NCBI GenBank assembly: GCA_965247225.1
Contig: CBDFGT010000008.1
Location: 1 to 51,812 of the forward strand
Length of the DNA stretch: 51,812 nucleotides
Source: CBDFGT01 sp965247225
GTDB lineage: Bacteria; Pseudomonadota; Alphaproteobacteria; Rhizobiales; Rhizobiaceae
Direction: 5' to 3'
In this document: positions 1-7,485 of the stretch, one piece after another
How the letters are laid out: every line of letters begins with the position of its first letter
Numbering within the stretch: the stretch's first letter is position 1
Program-made: the position numbers and the translations under genes
Notes under the pieces: generated by a model
Database searches by the model: none
What the model was told of the DNA's origin: nothing
Seen by the model: the letters and a program-made list of their open reading frames with translations, nothing else

Positions 1-1319
1 GCACAATCTTCTTCATGGCGGACGCCTGCCGCTGTTTGATGTCATGCAGTCCGGGCGCATGGCCTCTGCAGTGCTCGAACCCAGCCCGATGACGGCATTG
101 CGCGGTTTCAATATGAAGATCATATCAACTCCCTGGTGAAAGACCGGATCTGGCCGGATTCCACACGGGCCATTTCGCAGTTGCGGGTTACCATCCGCTA
201 TGAAAGTGCCAGCGGCTGGAACCGGATGTTTTCTTCCGGAAAACTCGCGATCGATATCGTTGACTATCCGGGAGAGTGGCTGCTGGACCTGCCGCTGCTG
301 TCGCAAACCTATGCGCAATTCAGTGCCAATACCGTGGCCCTTGCCCGCAGCGGAATTCGCCGCACGCTTTCGCAACAATGGCTGGCCCGGGCAGCGAGCA
401 TGCGGGCGGATGGTCCGGCAGATGAATCTGCCGTGCGCCTTCTTGCAGAGGATTTTGCCGACTATCTGAAAGCCTGCAAGGCTGACGAGCGATCCCTTTC
501 AACGCTTCACCCGGCCGCTTCCTGCTTCCGGGCGATCTGGAAGGATCACCGGCACTGACCTTTGCGCCCCTGCCCGACCTCGACGGTTCGACACCGGCAC
601 GCGGATCGTTGCGTGCCATGATGGAACGCAGGTTTGAAGCCTACAAGTCCCTGGTGGTCAGGCCGTTTTTCCGTGAACATTTTGCCAGGCTCGACCGGCA
701 GATTGTTCTGGTCGATGCGTTGCAGGCGATCAATCGCGGCCATGAGGCGGTACAGGATCTCGAACGGGCGCTGGGCGACGTTCTCGGCTGTTTTCAGGCC
801 GGACAGAACTCTATCCTGTCATCGCTTGTCAGCCGCCGTATCGACAGGGTGCTGATTGCAGCCACCAAGGCAGATCATCTGCACCATGAGAGCCATTTGC
901 GCCTTCAGATGATCACAAGGCGCATGGTGCAACGGGCCATGGAGCGGATCGGCATGTCCGGTGCCGGCATTGATGTCATGGCGCTTGCTGCGGTGCGGGC
1001 GACGCGCGAAGCCACAGTCAGGCGTGATGGACAGGAGCTTCCGGTCGTTGTCGGCACGCCGATGCCGGGCGAAGTCATTGGCTCCGAGCGCTTTGACGGG
1101 CTGCGCAATACGGCCATTTTTCCGGGTGACCTGCCGGAACAGCCTGACCATTATTTCCATGCGCTCGATCAAAACCGGCCCGTTGCCCTGCCCGATGTCA
1201 GTGTCGTGCGGTTTCGCCCGCCACTACTGGAGGCCGGAACCGACGGTATAAGCCTGTCGATCCCGCATATCCGCCTGGACCGCGCCCTGCAATTTTTACT
1301 GGGAGACCGACTGGCATGA
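1..1319 (+). pseudogene. ycjX: YcjX-family P-loop ATPase/GTPase-like protein, 5' truncated by the window, two frameshifts
   Basis: YcjX (DUF463) proteins are cytoplasmic P-loop NTPase-like proteins, usually encoded beside the membrane protein YcjF; the pair is linked to envelope stress in enterobacteria. The family reads through in three frames: HNLLHGGRLPLFDVMQSGRM from base 2, then PDDGIARFQYEDHINSLVKD and the VDYPGEWLLDLPLL segment in frame 1, then PGRFLLPGDLEGSPAL to the stop in frame 3. Each join needs one restored base, near 81-86 (a C run) and near 505-510 (TTT read as TT). The Walker A region lies left of the window. The stop overlaps the ycjF start by 4 bp. The fragment is otherwise fully conserved, so the breaks may be sequencing errors rather than decay. 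The family call is firm; functional status is uncertain. Confidence 0.85.
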
Positions 1320-2388
1320 GCAAGCCCCCGCAGACCCCGCGCAAGCCTGCCGTCTTTGCCGTGGAAGTACCGTCCGGGCCTGAACCACGTCAGGGACCGG
1401 AGCAGACGCGCAAACCCGGCCATTTTGATCATGATTTCATGATCCTGTCCGAAAATACCGATCCGTTTTCAGAAACACCGCCGGTGCTTTTGCCGGACCC
1501 TGCGACAAGCGGGAAATCCGGGTTCTCTTTCGTCAAACTGGCCATGGGTGCTATTGGTATCATCGCTTCGATGGCCATCGGATTGTGGATCGACCAACTG
1601 GTGCGCGATCTGTTCGTGCGCGCCGACTGGCTGGGCTATGCAGCCCTTGCTGCCGTCGGTGTGGCCCTCCTGTCCGCGCTGATTTTGATCGCGCGTGAAT
1701 TTCGCGGCATGATGCGGCTCAACGAGGCAAAGGGTCTGAAGGAAAACCTGGCACAGGCACAGGCGGACACACGGCCGGGCGTTGCCCGCACGGCCCTTGC
1801 AAGGCTGGTTGCCCATATCGGCGAGCGCCCGGAAACAGCCAGGGGACGCGCTGTGCTGGCAGCAACAGCCAATGATATCATTGACAACCAGCAACTGATT
1901 TCTTTGGCAGAACAGCAATTGATGACACCGCTCGACATGCGGGCACGCGGGCTGATTCTGAACGCTGCCAAGCGTGTTTCGGTGGTCACAGCCGTCAGTC
2001 CAAGGGCAGTCGTTGATATCGGCTATGTGATCTACGAGGCGCTGCGGCTTGTTCGCGCCATGGCCGACCTTTATGGCAGCAGGCCGGGCACCATAGGACT
2101 TGTGCTGTTGATGCGTGACGTGATTGCCCATCTGGCGGTGACAGGCTCCATTGCGGTCGGTGACAGCCTGATCCAGCAACTGCTCGGACACGGGGTCGCA
2201 TCAAAAATCTCTGCCCGGCTCGGCGAAGGTGTCATCAATGGCCTGATGACCGCCCGTATCGGCATTTCGGCCATGGATCTTTGCCGCCCCATGGCTTTTT
2301 CAGCCCTGAAACGTCCCGGAATTTCGATTTTATCTCTGATCTGACTCCGTCCATGACGGGTAAAAAACCGGATGGAACAGTGCGCTGA
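1316..2388 (+). CDS. ycjF: YcjF-like membrane protein (TIGR01620/DUF697), frameshift near the 3' end
   Basis: The partner of YcjX: an inner-membrane protein with two N-terminal transmembrane helices (roughly residues 70-90 and 105-127) and a C-terminal DUF697 domain. The N-terminus is polar and Pro-rich, as is usual in rhizobial members. The ATG overlaps the ycjX stop by four bases, so the genes are translationally coupled. The uninterrupted frame stops at 2342 with ISILSLI. Restoring one G near 2325 gives a tail ending SDLTPSMTGKKPDGTVR and a stop at 2386-2388, which fits the conserved end of the family. I therefore place the end at 2388 and treat the break as a one-base deletion, probably a sequencing error. 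Confidence 0.82.
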
Positions 2389-2513
2389 ATTCTGCCACAC
2401 CGGTCCGGTTTTTGTGATTAACTGCAGGGCAGCAACGCAGATTAAACCATGCATTAACCATTTTCGCGCAAAACTTCGGGCAATTCTTCGCTTGCAGTCC
2501 CAAAGGAACGTTT

Positions 2514-3064
2514 ATGGTATCGCGCAACACAATAGTGTCCTGCGGCTTCGCAGCCCTCAGCCTTGTCACCACGTCGCTCATGGCGGCACCGGCTTGTGCC
2601 GGAAGCAATGACAAGGCGTTTTTTGAAAATGCTGCAGGTATCTGGAAAGGACCGGGTGAGATCGTTGCCGGGAAATACAAGGGCACGAAATTTACCTGTG
2701 ATCTGGAAGGCACACCCGAAGACGGCTTGTCTGCCGGTATCGAACTGAAGGGCACCTGCCGCGTTGGTGTGTTCAAACAGCCAATGTCGGCGCTGATTTC
2801 GCAAAATGGCGAAACCTACAAAGGCAAGTTTCTGGATGGCGCGGACGGCAAGGGACTGGACATTACCTCCGGCACTGTTTCCAATGACAAAATTGTGGTG
2901 GGCATTTTGCGCAAGAAGCTCAATGGCGCGATGATTGCCCGTTTTGCCGATAACAAAACGCTCAATGTAACGATTCTGTCAAGGTGGAAGACCAGATGGT
3001 GCCGGTTATCGGCCTGAAACTCAATCGTCAGATCGATGATGTTGCTGTCGGGTCCATCAAGTAG
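2514..3064 (+). CDS. Small secreted protein of unknown function, frameshift near 2980
   Basis: About 183 residues after repair. The N-terminus MVSRNTIVSCGFAALSLVTT followed by an Ala-rich cleavage region (APACAG) is a typical Sec signal peptide, so the mature protein is periplasmic. The rest is a beta-rich, Lys/Gly/Thr-rich domain (FENAAGIWKGPGEIVAGKYK, then two conserved cysteines in TCDLEG and KGTCRVG that could form a disulfide). As written the frame ends at 3017 with a basic tail. Adding one base near 2980 continues it as KVEDQMVPVIGLKLNRQIDD to a stop at 3062-3064, a much more protein-like end. I do not recognise a named family; it resembles conserved hypothetical proteins of this bacterial group. 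Confidence 0.65.
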
Positions 3065-3093
3065 GCTATGCAAGGCATGCAGGCTTCCTATGG

Positions 3094-3631
3094 TCAGTCC
3101 CGCCACCAGTTGACATCGGCATCGAACATTTCGATTCCCGTCACATCTGCATGGGCCAGCCATTGCGCAACGGACTGGCCCGAAATGATCATGGTTGCGG
3201 CATAATCCGCCAGCGGCAGCAGGACAAAGCCGCGCTCCAGCATACGCGGATGCGGCAAGGTCAGGCGCTCTGTCTTTTGTTCGATAGTGTCATATGTCAG
3301 GACATCAATATCGATCGTGCGCGGTCCCCAGCGCAAGATGCGTTCCCGCTTCATATCCTTTTCGATTCCCAGACAGACATCGAGAAGCGCAAGCGGCTCC
3401 AGCGTGGTTTCTAGCCCGGCGCAGGCATTGAAAAACCAGTCCTGGTCCACATTGCCCCATGGCGGCGTCCTGTAGAGTTTCGAGACGGCGGTGATCCGGC
3501 AATCGCTTCGGCCATCAATACGACGCAGGGCTTCGGCCATGGCGGATTTGGGATCGCCCATAATTGCCGCCCAGTCCGAGATTGGCCGTCAGGGCGGCTT
3601 TCGCGCCTTCAGCGTCAGGCAAAATGTTCAA
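3094..3631 (-). CDS. folK: 2-amino-4-hydroxy-6-hydroxymethyldihydropteridine diphosphokinase (HPPK), one-base frameshift
   Basis: HPPK transfers pyrophosphate from ATP to 6-hydroxymethyl-7,8-dihydropterin, giving the substrate of FolP. Family motifs are clear: ANLGLGGN at the N-terminus, SKLYRTPPWGNVDQDWFFNA, and the signature RWGPRTIDIDVLTYD with the metal-binding Asp pair. The N-terminal motif and the remainder are in different frames; one extra base within AATT at 3562-3565 separates GGN from MGDPKSAMAEAL. The likely start is a TTG at 3629-3631 overlapping the folB stop (TTGA), which fits an operon. An ATG inside the gene at 3561 would lose the conserved first strand, so it is not the native start. 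Last gene of folP-folB-folK. Confidence 0.85.
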
Positions 3632-3981
3632 TGCTCAACCTGTACATAGTCAAGAACACCCGGAACCGGTGCATTGGGCTTGCGTACGGTAATTTTCGCC
3701 CGTTTGATCTGCGAAAACCGGTCGCACAACGCCTTGGCGACTTCCAGCGCCAGGGCTTCAATGAGGTATCGTCTTTTGCCGGTGATGATTTTCTCAATCA
3801 CGCTGAAGGCAATCCCGTAATTGACCGTGTCGTCAATGCTGTCATTGTCCAGTGCGTTTCCGCCATCGACATCCAGTTCGGCATCCACGAAAAACCGCTG
3901 GCCCAGAAACTCTTCCTCGTCATGAACGCCATGCCGGGCAAAAAAGGCGCAATTCTGCAAGGTGATGGTATAGTGGGTCAT
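3628..3981 (-). CDS. folB: Dihydroneopterin aldolase
   Basis: Cytoplasmic enzyme that converts 7,8-dihydroneopterin to 6-hydroxymethyl-7,8-dihydropterin and glycolaldehyde in folate synthesis. At 117 residues it has the usual length. It begins MTHYTITLQNCAFFARHGVH, with the family's conserved early GVH segment and the catalytic glutamate in the following DEEEFLGQRF. The conserved YLIEALALEVAKAL helix and the RAKITVRKPNAPVPG strand near the C-terminus, with the catalytic lysine, are present. Its ATG overlaps the folP stop by four bases (ATGA) and its stop overlaps the proposed folK start, so the three genes form one translationally coupled operon. Confidence 0.95.
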   Translation of the reverse strand: MTHYTITLQNCAFFARHGVHDEEEFLGQRFFVDAELDVDGGNALDNDSIDDTVNYGIAFSVIEKIITGKRRYLIEALALEVAKALCDRFSQIKRAKITVRKPNAPVPGVLDYVQVEH

Positions 3982-4847
3982 AGAGATTTTCCCGTGTATT
4001 CGTTCCTCGCATGTATCATAGCATCCGCCATGAGCAAGGCATCCCTGTTCATTGCGACATTGTGCACGCGAAACAGACCGGCACCTGCCATTCTCAACAG
4101 CACGGTCGTGGCCGCCGTTGCCGGATCGCGGTCAGGTGCATCGCGGCCGGTGACAGAACCCAGAAAACGCTTGCGTGATGTCCCGGCCAGAAGAGGCTGG
4201 CCCAGATCCAGCAGTTCCTCAAAACGGGCCATCAAGGCCAGATTTTCTGCGGCGGTTTCCTTGGCAAAACCAAAGCCGGGGTCCAGAACGATCTGCGACA
4301 GATCTATGCCGGCGGAGGCCGCAATTTGGAATGATCCTGCAAAAAACAGCTTCTGGTCTTCTATCGGGTCGGCAAGGGTCAAACGCTCGCGTCCCGTATG
4401 CATGATAACGACCCCTGCCCCGGCTTGCGATGCCACACGGGCAATATCCGGGTCTTTCTGCAATCCGTGAACATCATTGATGATATGGGCACCGGCGGCA
4501 ATGGCACGGCTTGCAGTTTCTGCCCGGCAGGTATCAACCGAAATCAGACCGTCAGACCTTGCGCGCAAGGCCCTGATCACCGGCAGAATCCGGCTTTGCT
4601 CTTCGCGGGCGCTTACCGGACTTGCACCGGGCCTTGTTGATTCCCCGCCAATATCCACAATAGACGCACCATCGGCATAAAGCTGCAAGGCACGGGAAAC
4701 CGCATCATCCACCGAGCCGAACTGACCACCGTCCGAAAAGGAATCCGGGGTGACATTGACCACAGCCATCATGTGACCGGCAGGCCCGAGAACGAGCTCG
4801 CGACCATGTGCCAGTTTCCAGACAAAGGGGTCGAAATATTTCGCCAT
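3978..4847 (-). CDS. folP: Dihydropteroate synthase
   Basis: Joins 6-hydroxymethyl-dihydropterin diphosphate with p-aminobenzoate to give dihydropteroate; the target of sulfonamides. At 289 residues it has the normal size for a TIM barrel DHPS. Signatures are VNVTPDSFSDGG (loop 1), VDIGGESTRPGA (loop 2), ISVDTCRAE, HIINDVHGL, VLDPGFGFAKE (pterin site) and LAGTSRKRFLG. First gene of the folP-folB-folK operon. No sign of a sulfonamide-resistance type insertion is visible in the two mobile loops. Confidence 0.96.
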   Translation of the reverse strand: MAKYFDPFVWKLAHGRELVLGPAGHMMAVVNVTPDSFSDGGQFGSVDDAVSRALQLYADGASIVDIGGESTRPGASPVSAREEQSRILPVIRALRARSDGLISVDTCRAETASRAIAAGAHIINDVHGLQKDPDIARVASQAGAGVVIMHTGRERLTLADPIEDQKLFFAGSFQIAASAGIDLSQIVLDPGFGFAKETAAENLALMARFEELLDLGQPLLAGTSRKRFLGSVTGRDAPDRDPATAATTVLLRMAGAGLFRVHNVAMNRDALLMADAMIHARNEYTGKSL

Positions 4848-4966
4848 GTCAGCGCCATTTCAAAAACAGGAACAAAATTATTTGTTTGCACTGCAGCCTG
4901 CTATGCCGCAATCTTGGTCCGATATCAACGGCCCGGACCTATCTGCCAGAAAGTGATTTCGCATTC

Positions 4967-5584
4967 ATGAAGCCTCTTCTTGTTGCCATGAGCTGTCTTT
5001 TACCGGTCCCTGCATTCACCGGACCTGCCTTCGCCGACATTCAGGTGTCGAAGACCTACAGCTATGCAATCATTGGCGGTCATACGGCGACGGAACTGGA
5101 CAGGGAACTGACCCGCAAGGGCCCCCGGTCCAACGAAACAGGCATGCGCCATCCCGGCCTCACCCAGATCAGGTTTGGCGGCACGATCAGCTATTCGCAA
5201 AGCAATGGCCGGTGCTTTGCCAGTGCAGCGCGGATCAGACTGGCGACGAAAATTATCCTGCCCAGATGGAAAAACAGAAAGACCGCCAACGCGCGTCTCG
5301 GCCTGCTTTGGGATGTTCTGCTGGCCGACATCAAGCGCCATGAGGAACGCCATGCCGAAATTGCGCGCCTTCATGCCCGCAACATGGAAACAGCCATCCT
5401 GGCGCTTTCACCTCAGAAAACCTGCACGGAAATGCAGGCAAGGGTGGCGCAGGTCACCGACGCTGCCATTATAGCCCACGACAAGGACCAAATCCGTTTT
5501 GACCGGATTGAAGCAGCCAACTTTGAAAAACGCATGGCACGGCTTCTGGAATATCGCCAGCAACAGATGCACGTAAAAAATTAG
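4967..5584 (+). CDS. Secreted DUF922-family protein with an HExxH-like motif
   Basis: A 206-residue protein starting MKPLLVAMSCLLPVPAFTGP, a signal peptide ending near PAFA|D, so probably periplasmic. The body matches the DUF922 pattern: SKTYSYAIIGGHTATELDRE, an aromatic and small-residue core, and then KRHEERHAEIARLHARN. The HEERH sequence resembles the HExxH zinc-binding motif of metalloproteases and is why DUF922 members are suspected Zn-dependent proteases. No activity can be shown here. The frame is open upstream to 4808, but the ATG at 4967 is chosen because it directly begins the signal peptide. The gene diverges from folP. A small-RNA-like region follows. Confidence 0.8.
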   Translation: MKPLLVAMSCLLPVPAFTGPAFADIQVSKTYSYAIIGGHTATELDRELTRKGPRSNETGMRHPGLTQIRFGGTISYSQSNGRCFASAARIRLATKIILPRWKNRKTANARLGLLWDVLLADIKRHEERHAEIARLHARNMETAILALSPQKTCTEMQARVAQVTDAAIIAHDKDQIRFDRIEAANFEKRMARLLEYRQQQMHVKN

Positions 5585-5599
5585 TCTTGATCCTGCTTG

Positions 5600-5634
5600 T
5601 TATACCAGATCTCGATGACAGGAAGCTATTGCGC
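5600..5634 (+). repeat. Solo copy of the MITE terminal repeat
   Basis: 35 bp beginning TTATACCAGATCTCGATGAC and running through ggaagctattgcgc. It matches the left end of the element at 38036-38308 with a single mismatch. No matching right end is visible nearby, so this looks like a relic or solo end. Confidence 0.75.
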
Positions 5635-5759
5635 ACAGTATTTCGTCGCAAATAACAACAGGCTTGCGCGAGACTGTATTTGCACAGGCAGATGTACTCC
5701 CTAATTGTAGCAATAGCACCTGGCGGCGAATCGTCATAAATATGCTACATAGAGTAAAA

Positions 5760-5922
5760 ACCGCATTACTATACGGTTCACCTTCAATACTGGGTTCAGT
5801 GTTCCTGTTGCGTTTGTGTTGCCTGTTCTCCTGGCGCGCCTGAAGCATTGGCCTGATCCTCCCCTGGCCAATTGCTGTGCGCCCTCCTTGCCTCGTTCCC
5901 GAGCGGAGCGAGGCTTTTTTTT
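5760..5922 (+). ncRNA. Candidate CU-rich small RNA with anti-Shine-Dalgarno loop
   Basis: Between the DUF922 gene and the convergent ferredoxin gene lies a non-coding stretch ending in a textbook intrinsic terminator (5890-5922). Upstream of it is a perfect 7-bp hairpin ATTGGCC/GGCCAAT (5847-5853 with 5866-5872) whose loop is TGATCCTCCCCT. Other unpaired CU-rich stretches (TTCTCCTGG, GCCCTCCTT) lie beside it. Exposed CCUCC loops plus a terminator are the hallmark of several alphaproteobacterial trans-acting sRNAs that pair with ribosome-binding sites (the alpha-r14-like and AbcR-like types). I cannot assign a named family. The 5' end is a guess; AT-rich promoter-like sequence lies at about 5720-5775. 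Confidence 0.55.
5890..5922 (+). terminator. Strong rho-independent terminator
   Basis: Ten-base-pair stem GCCTCGTTCC (5890-5899) with GGAGCGAGGC (5905-5914), five-base loop, one G-T pair, followed by a run of eight Ts. The nearest upstream protein gene on + ends 300 bp away, so it most likely ends a short non-coding transcript. Confidence 0.9.
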
Positions 5923-5964
5923 GCACCGCGCGAACGGACGGGATCAAGGTTCAGGCAGACAATG

Positions 5965-6285
5965 TCATGCCTGACGTTCCGGAACATGGACAACCAGACC
6001 ATCAAGGGCAGCGCCCACCCTGATCTGACAGGACAATCTGGATGTCGGGCGAACCTCGAAGGCAAAATCCAGCATATCTTCTTCCATGGCCTCGGGCGCA
6101 CCGGCCTTTTCCGACCAGGCATCATCAACATAGACATGACAGGTAGCGCAGGCGCAGGCACCGCCGCATTCGGCTTCGATACCGGGAACAGAATTGCGTA
6201 CGGCATTTTCCATTACCGTTGAGCCATTGGCAGCTTCAATGTCAAAGCGGGTGCCATCAAAGGCAACAATTGTCAGTTTTGTCAT
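5965..6285 (-). CDS. 2Fe-2S ferredoxin (adrenodoxin/FdxB type)
   Basis: A 106-residue electron carrier of the vertebrate-type/adrenodoxin-like [2Fe-2S] family. The four cluster ligands are Cys40, Cys46, Cys49 (CGGACACATCH, a C-x5-C-x2-C arrangement) and Cys86 (RLSCQIRV). An acidic stretch, EAMEEDMLDFA, lies between them where partner proteins dock. An upstream in-frame ATG at 6315 exists, but MTKLTIVAFDG at 6285 matches the family start. It is not in an isc/hsc cluster here, so its redox partner is not evident from context. The gene converges with the candidate sRNA. Confidence 0.9.
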   Translation of the reverse strand: MTKLTIVAFDGTRFDIEAANGSTVMENAVRNSVPGIEAECGGACACATCHVYVDDAWSEKAGAPEAMEEDMLDFAFEVRPTSRLSCQIRVGAALDGLVVHVPERQA

Positions 6286-6497
6286 GTCGTTTTCCGTCCG
6301 CAGCAGTGTCATCAATGGCCATCATCAGCCGAACCGGTGTTTTTCAACCGGAAGGCTTGTCCAACAAATACCCACCACAGTCAACTCGCAGGACGGCTGT
6401 TTGTCTTCAAATTCCGGTGAGACCCGGTCTGAAGCAGTCCAAATCATGTGAAACTCCAGTTGACACCGGTGTTTGTCCGTTGCCCGCCCAGCTCACC

Positions 6498-6606
6498 TTT
6501 AAAGCGCGTTGCGATCTTCCGGATTCGCTTGCCACGCTTCAAGTCTTTGTGTTCATGCATGTCGTTATCGCAAAACTGCTGCACACTTTTGCGCGACATT
6601 CCTTAG
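6498..6606 (+). repeat. 109-bp intergenic repeat, copy 1 (palindromic core)
   Basis: Matches the reverse complement of 28756-28864 over the same 109 bp with roughly one in ten bases different. It starts TTTAAAGCGCGTTGCGATCT. Its end carries the palindrome ATGTCGTTATCGCAAAA ... TTTTGCGCGACAT. It ends immediately beside the stop codon of the HPt gene. The architecture (AAAA/TTTT-flanked hairpin with GACAT ends) resembles repeats I recall from rhizobial and Brucella genomes (RIME-like). It fills much of the 322-bp gap between the ferredoxin and HPt genes; the remainder shows nothing I can name. Confidence 0.85.
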
Positions 6607-6607
6607 A

Positions 6608-6976
6608 TCAACGGCACAGTTTGAGAATGAAATTTTCTGCCTCGATAACGGCTGAACCGACATTGGCAATGCTGGCTGCATTCTTGCCGTCGGATTCGAG
6701 AGCTTCTGCAGCCATGGATACGGAAAAGGCACCAACGGCCTGTGCTGCACCTTTCAAACGGTGGGCGGCGGCTTCAATCATGTCCGCATCGTTCGAGCCA
6801 AGCTCCATGATGCAGCGGCGCGCCTGGCGTGCAAACATCTGCAGGACTTCGATTTCGAGAGCCTTGTCACCCATGGTCTGCCGCGCAAGGTGAACAAGGT
6901 CGACAGGCCTCGCATTTGAAGGACATACAAAATTCAAAGGGGATGGAGCTTCAAATGCAATGTTGACTGCGGCCAT
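6608..6976 (-). CDS. Histidine phosphotransfer (HPt) domain protein
   Basis: A 122-residue stand-alone HPt protein. These carry a phosphoryl group between a receiver domain and another receiver or kinase. The phosphoacceptor is His72 in AAAHRLKGAAQAVGA, matching the HxxKG signature. Helix periodicity on both sides fits the four-helix bundle. The frame is open to 7060, but the ATG at 6976 is preferred: AAGGAAAC lies just upstream and the extra N-terminal residues are low in family character. No kinase or receiver gene is nearby, so the partner is unknown. Hpt genes next to the giant apolipoprotein-like gene occur in relatives, as far as I recall. Confidence 0.85.
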   Translation of the reverse strand: MAAVNIAFEAPSPLNFVCPSNARPVDLVHLARQTMGDKALEIEVLQMFARQARRCIMELGSNDADMIEAAAHRLKGAAQAVGAFSVSMAAEALESDGKNAASIANVGSAVIEAENFILKLCR

Positions 6977-7485
6977 TTCGGGTTTCCTTTTTTTATTGTT
7001 GTGCAATGATGGTAGGCCCGAAACCATGGCAATTTGTTTAAACGGTGGCAGAGCATCCAAAGAAATGTGGAACTATGGTTAACGATCTGTAAACCGCTTG
7101 ATTTCCAGTACAAAACGCAGTCGCAAGACAGGATTTGGCCCCTTGGACGGCCTTATTGCCTGACAACGGTCGCACACTTGATTGTGAGCACCTGTAGAAT
7201 GTGCAATAACAGCACGTTGCTGGCTCTTTCCGGGAAACGCCTGCAACTGGACGGTGGATAGTGTTTTTTACAGATACCCTGTTCACGCTTTTGAATATAA
7301 GAAGACAGATCAGGGATTTTGGCAGTCCGATGGCGCGGCAGTGGCATGGGTTAACTGCAAACTGAATGACCGGTCGGCCCAAACGGGGCACAGACGACCG
7401 GGATGGTACAAGGTTTTTGTGTCTGCTCTGGTTGTGACCGAAAACATACAGAATTTGAACCAGAACGAGTAACGAGGCGTAGCGT
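6977..7485. other. Intergenic region between divergent HPt and giant coiled-coil genes
   Basis: 509 bp without a convincing gene. Short open frames exist on both strands (for example 7038-7565 minus) but lack ribosome-binding sites and family features. The region must hold the promoters of both flanking genes. GAGG at about 7471 precedes the ATG at 7486. I see no strong hairpin or repeat. Confidence 0.5.
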
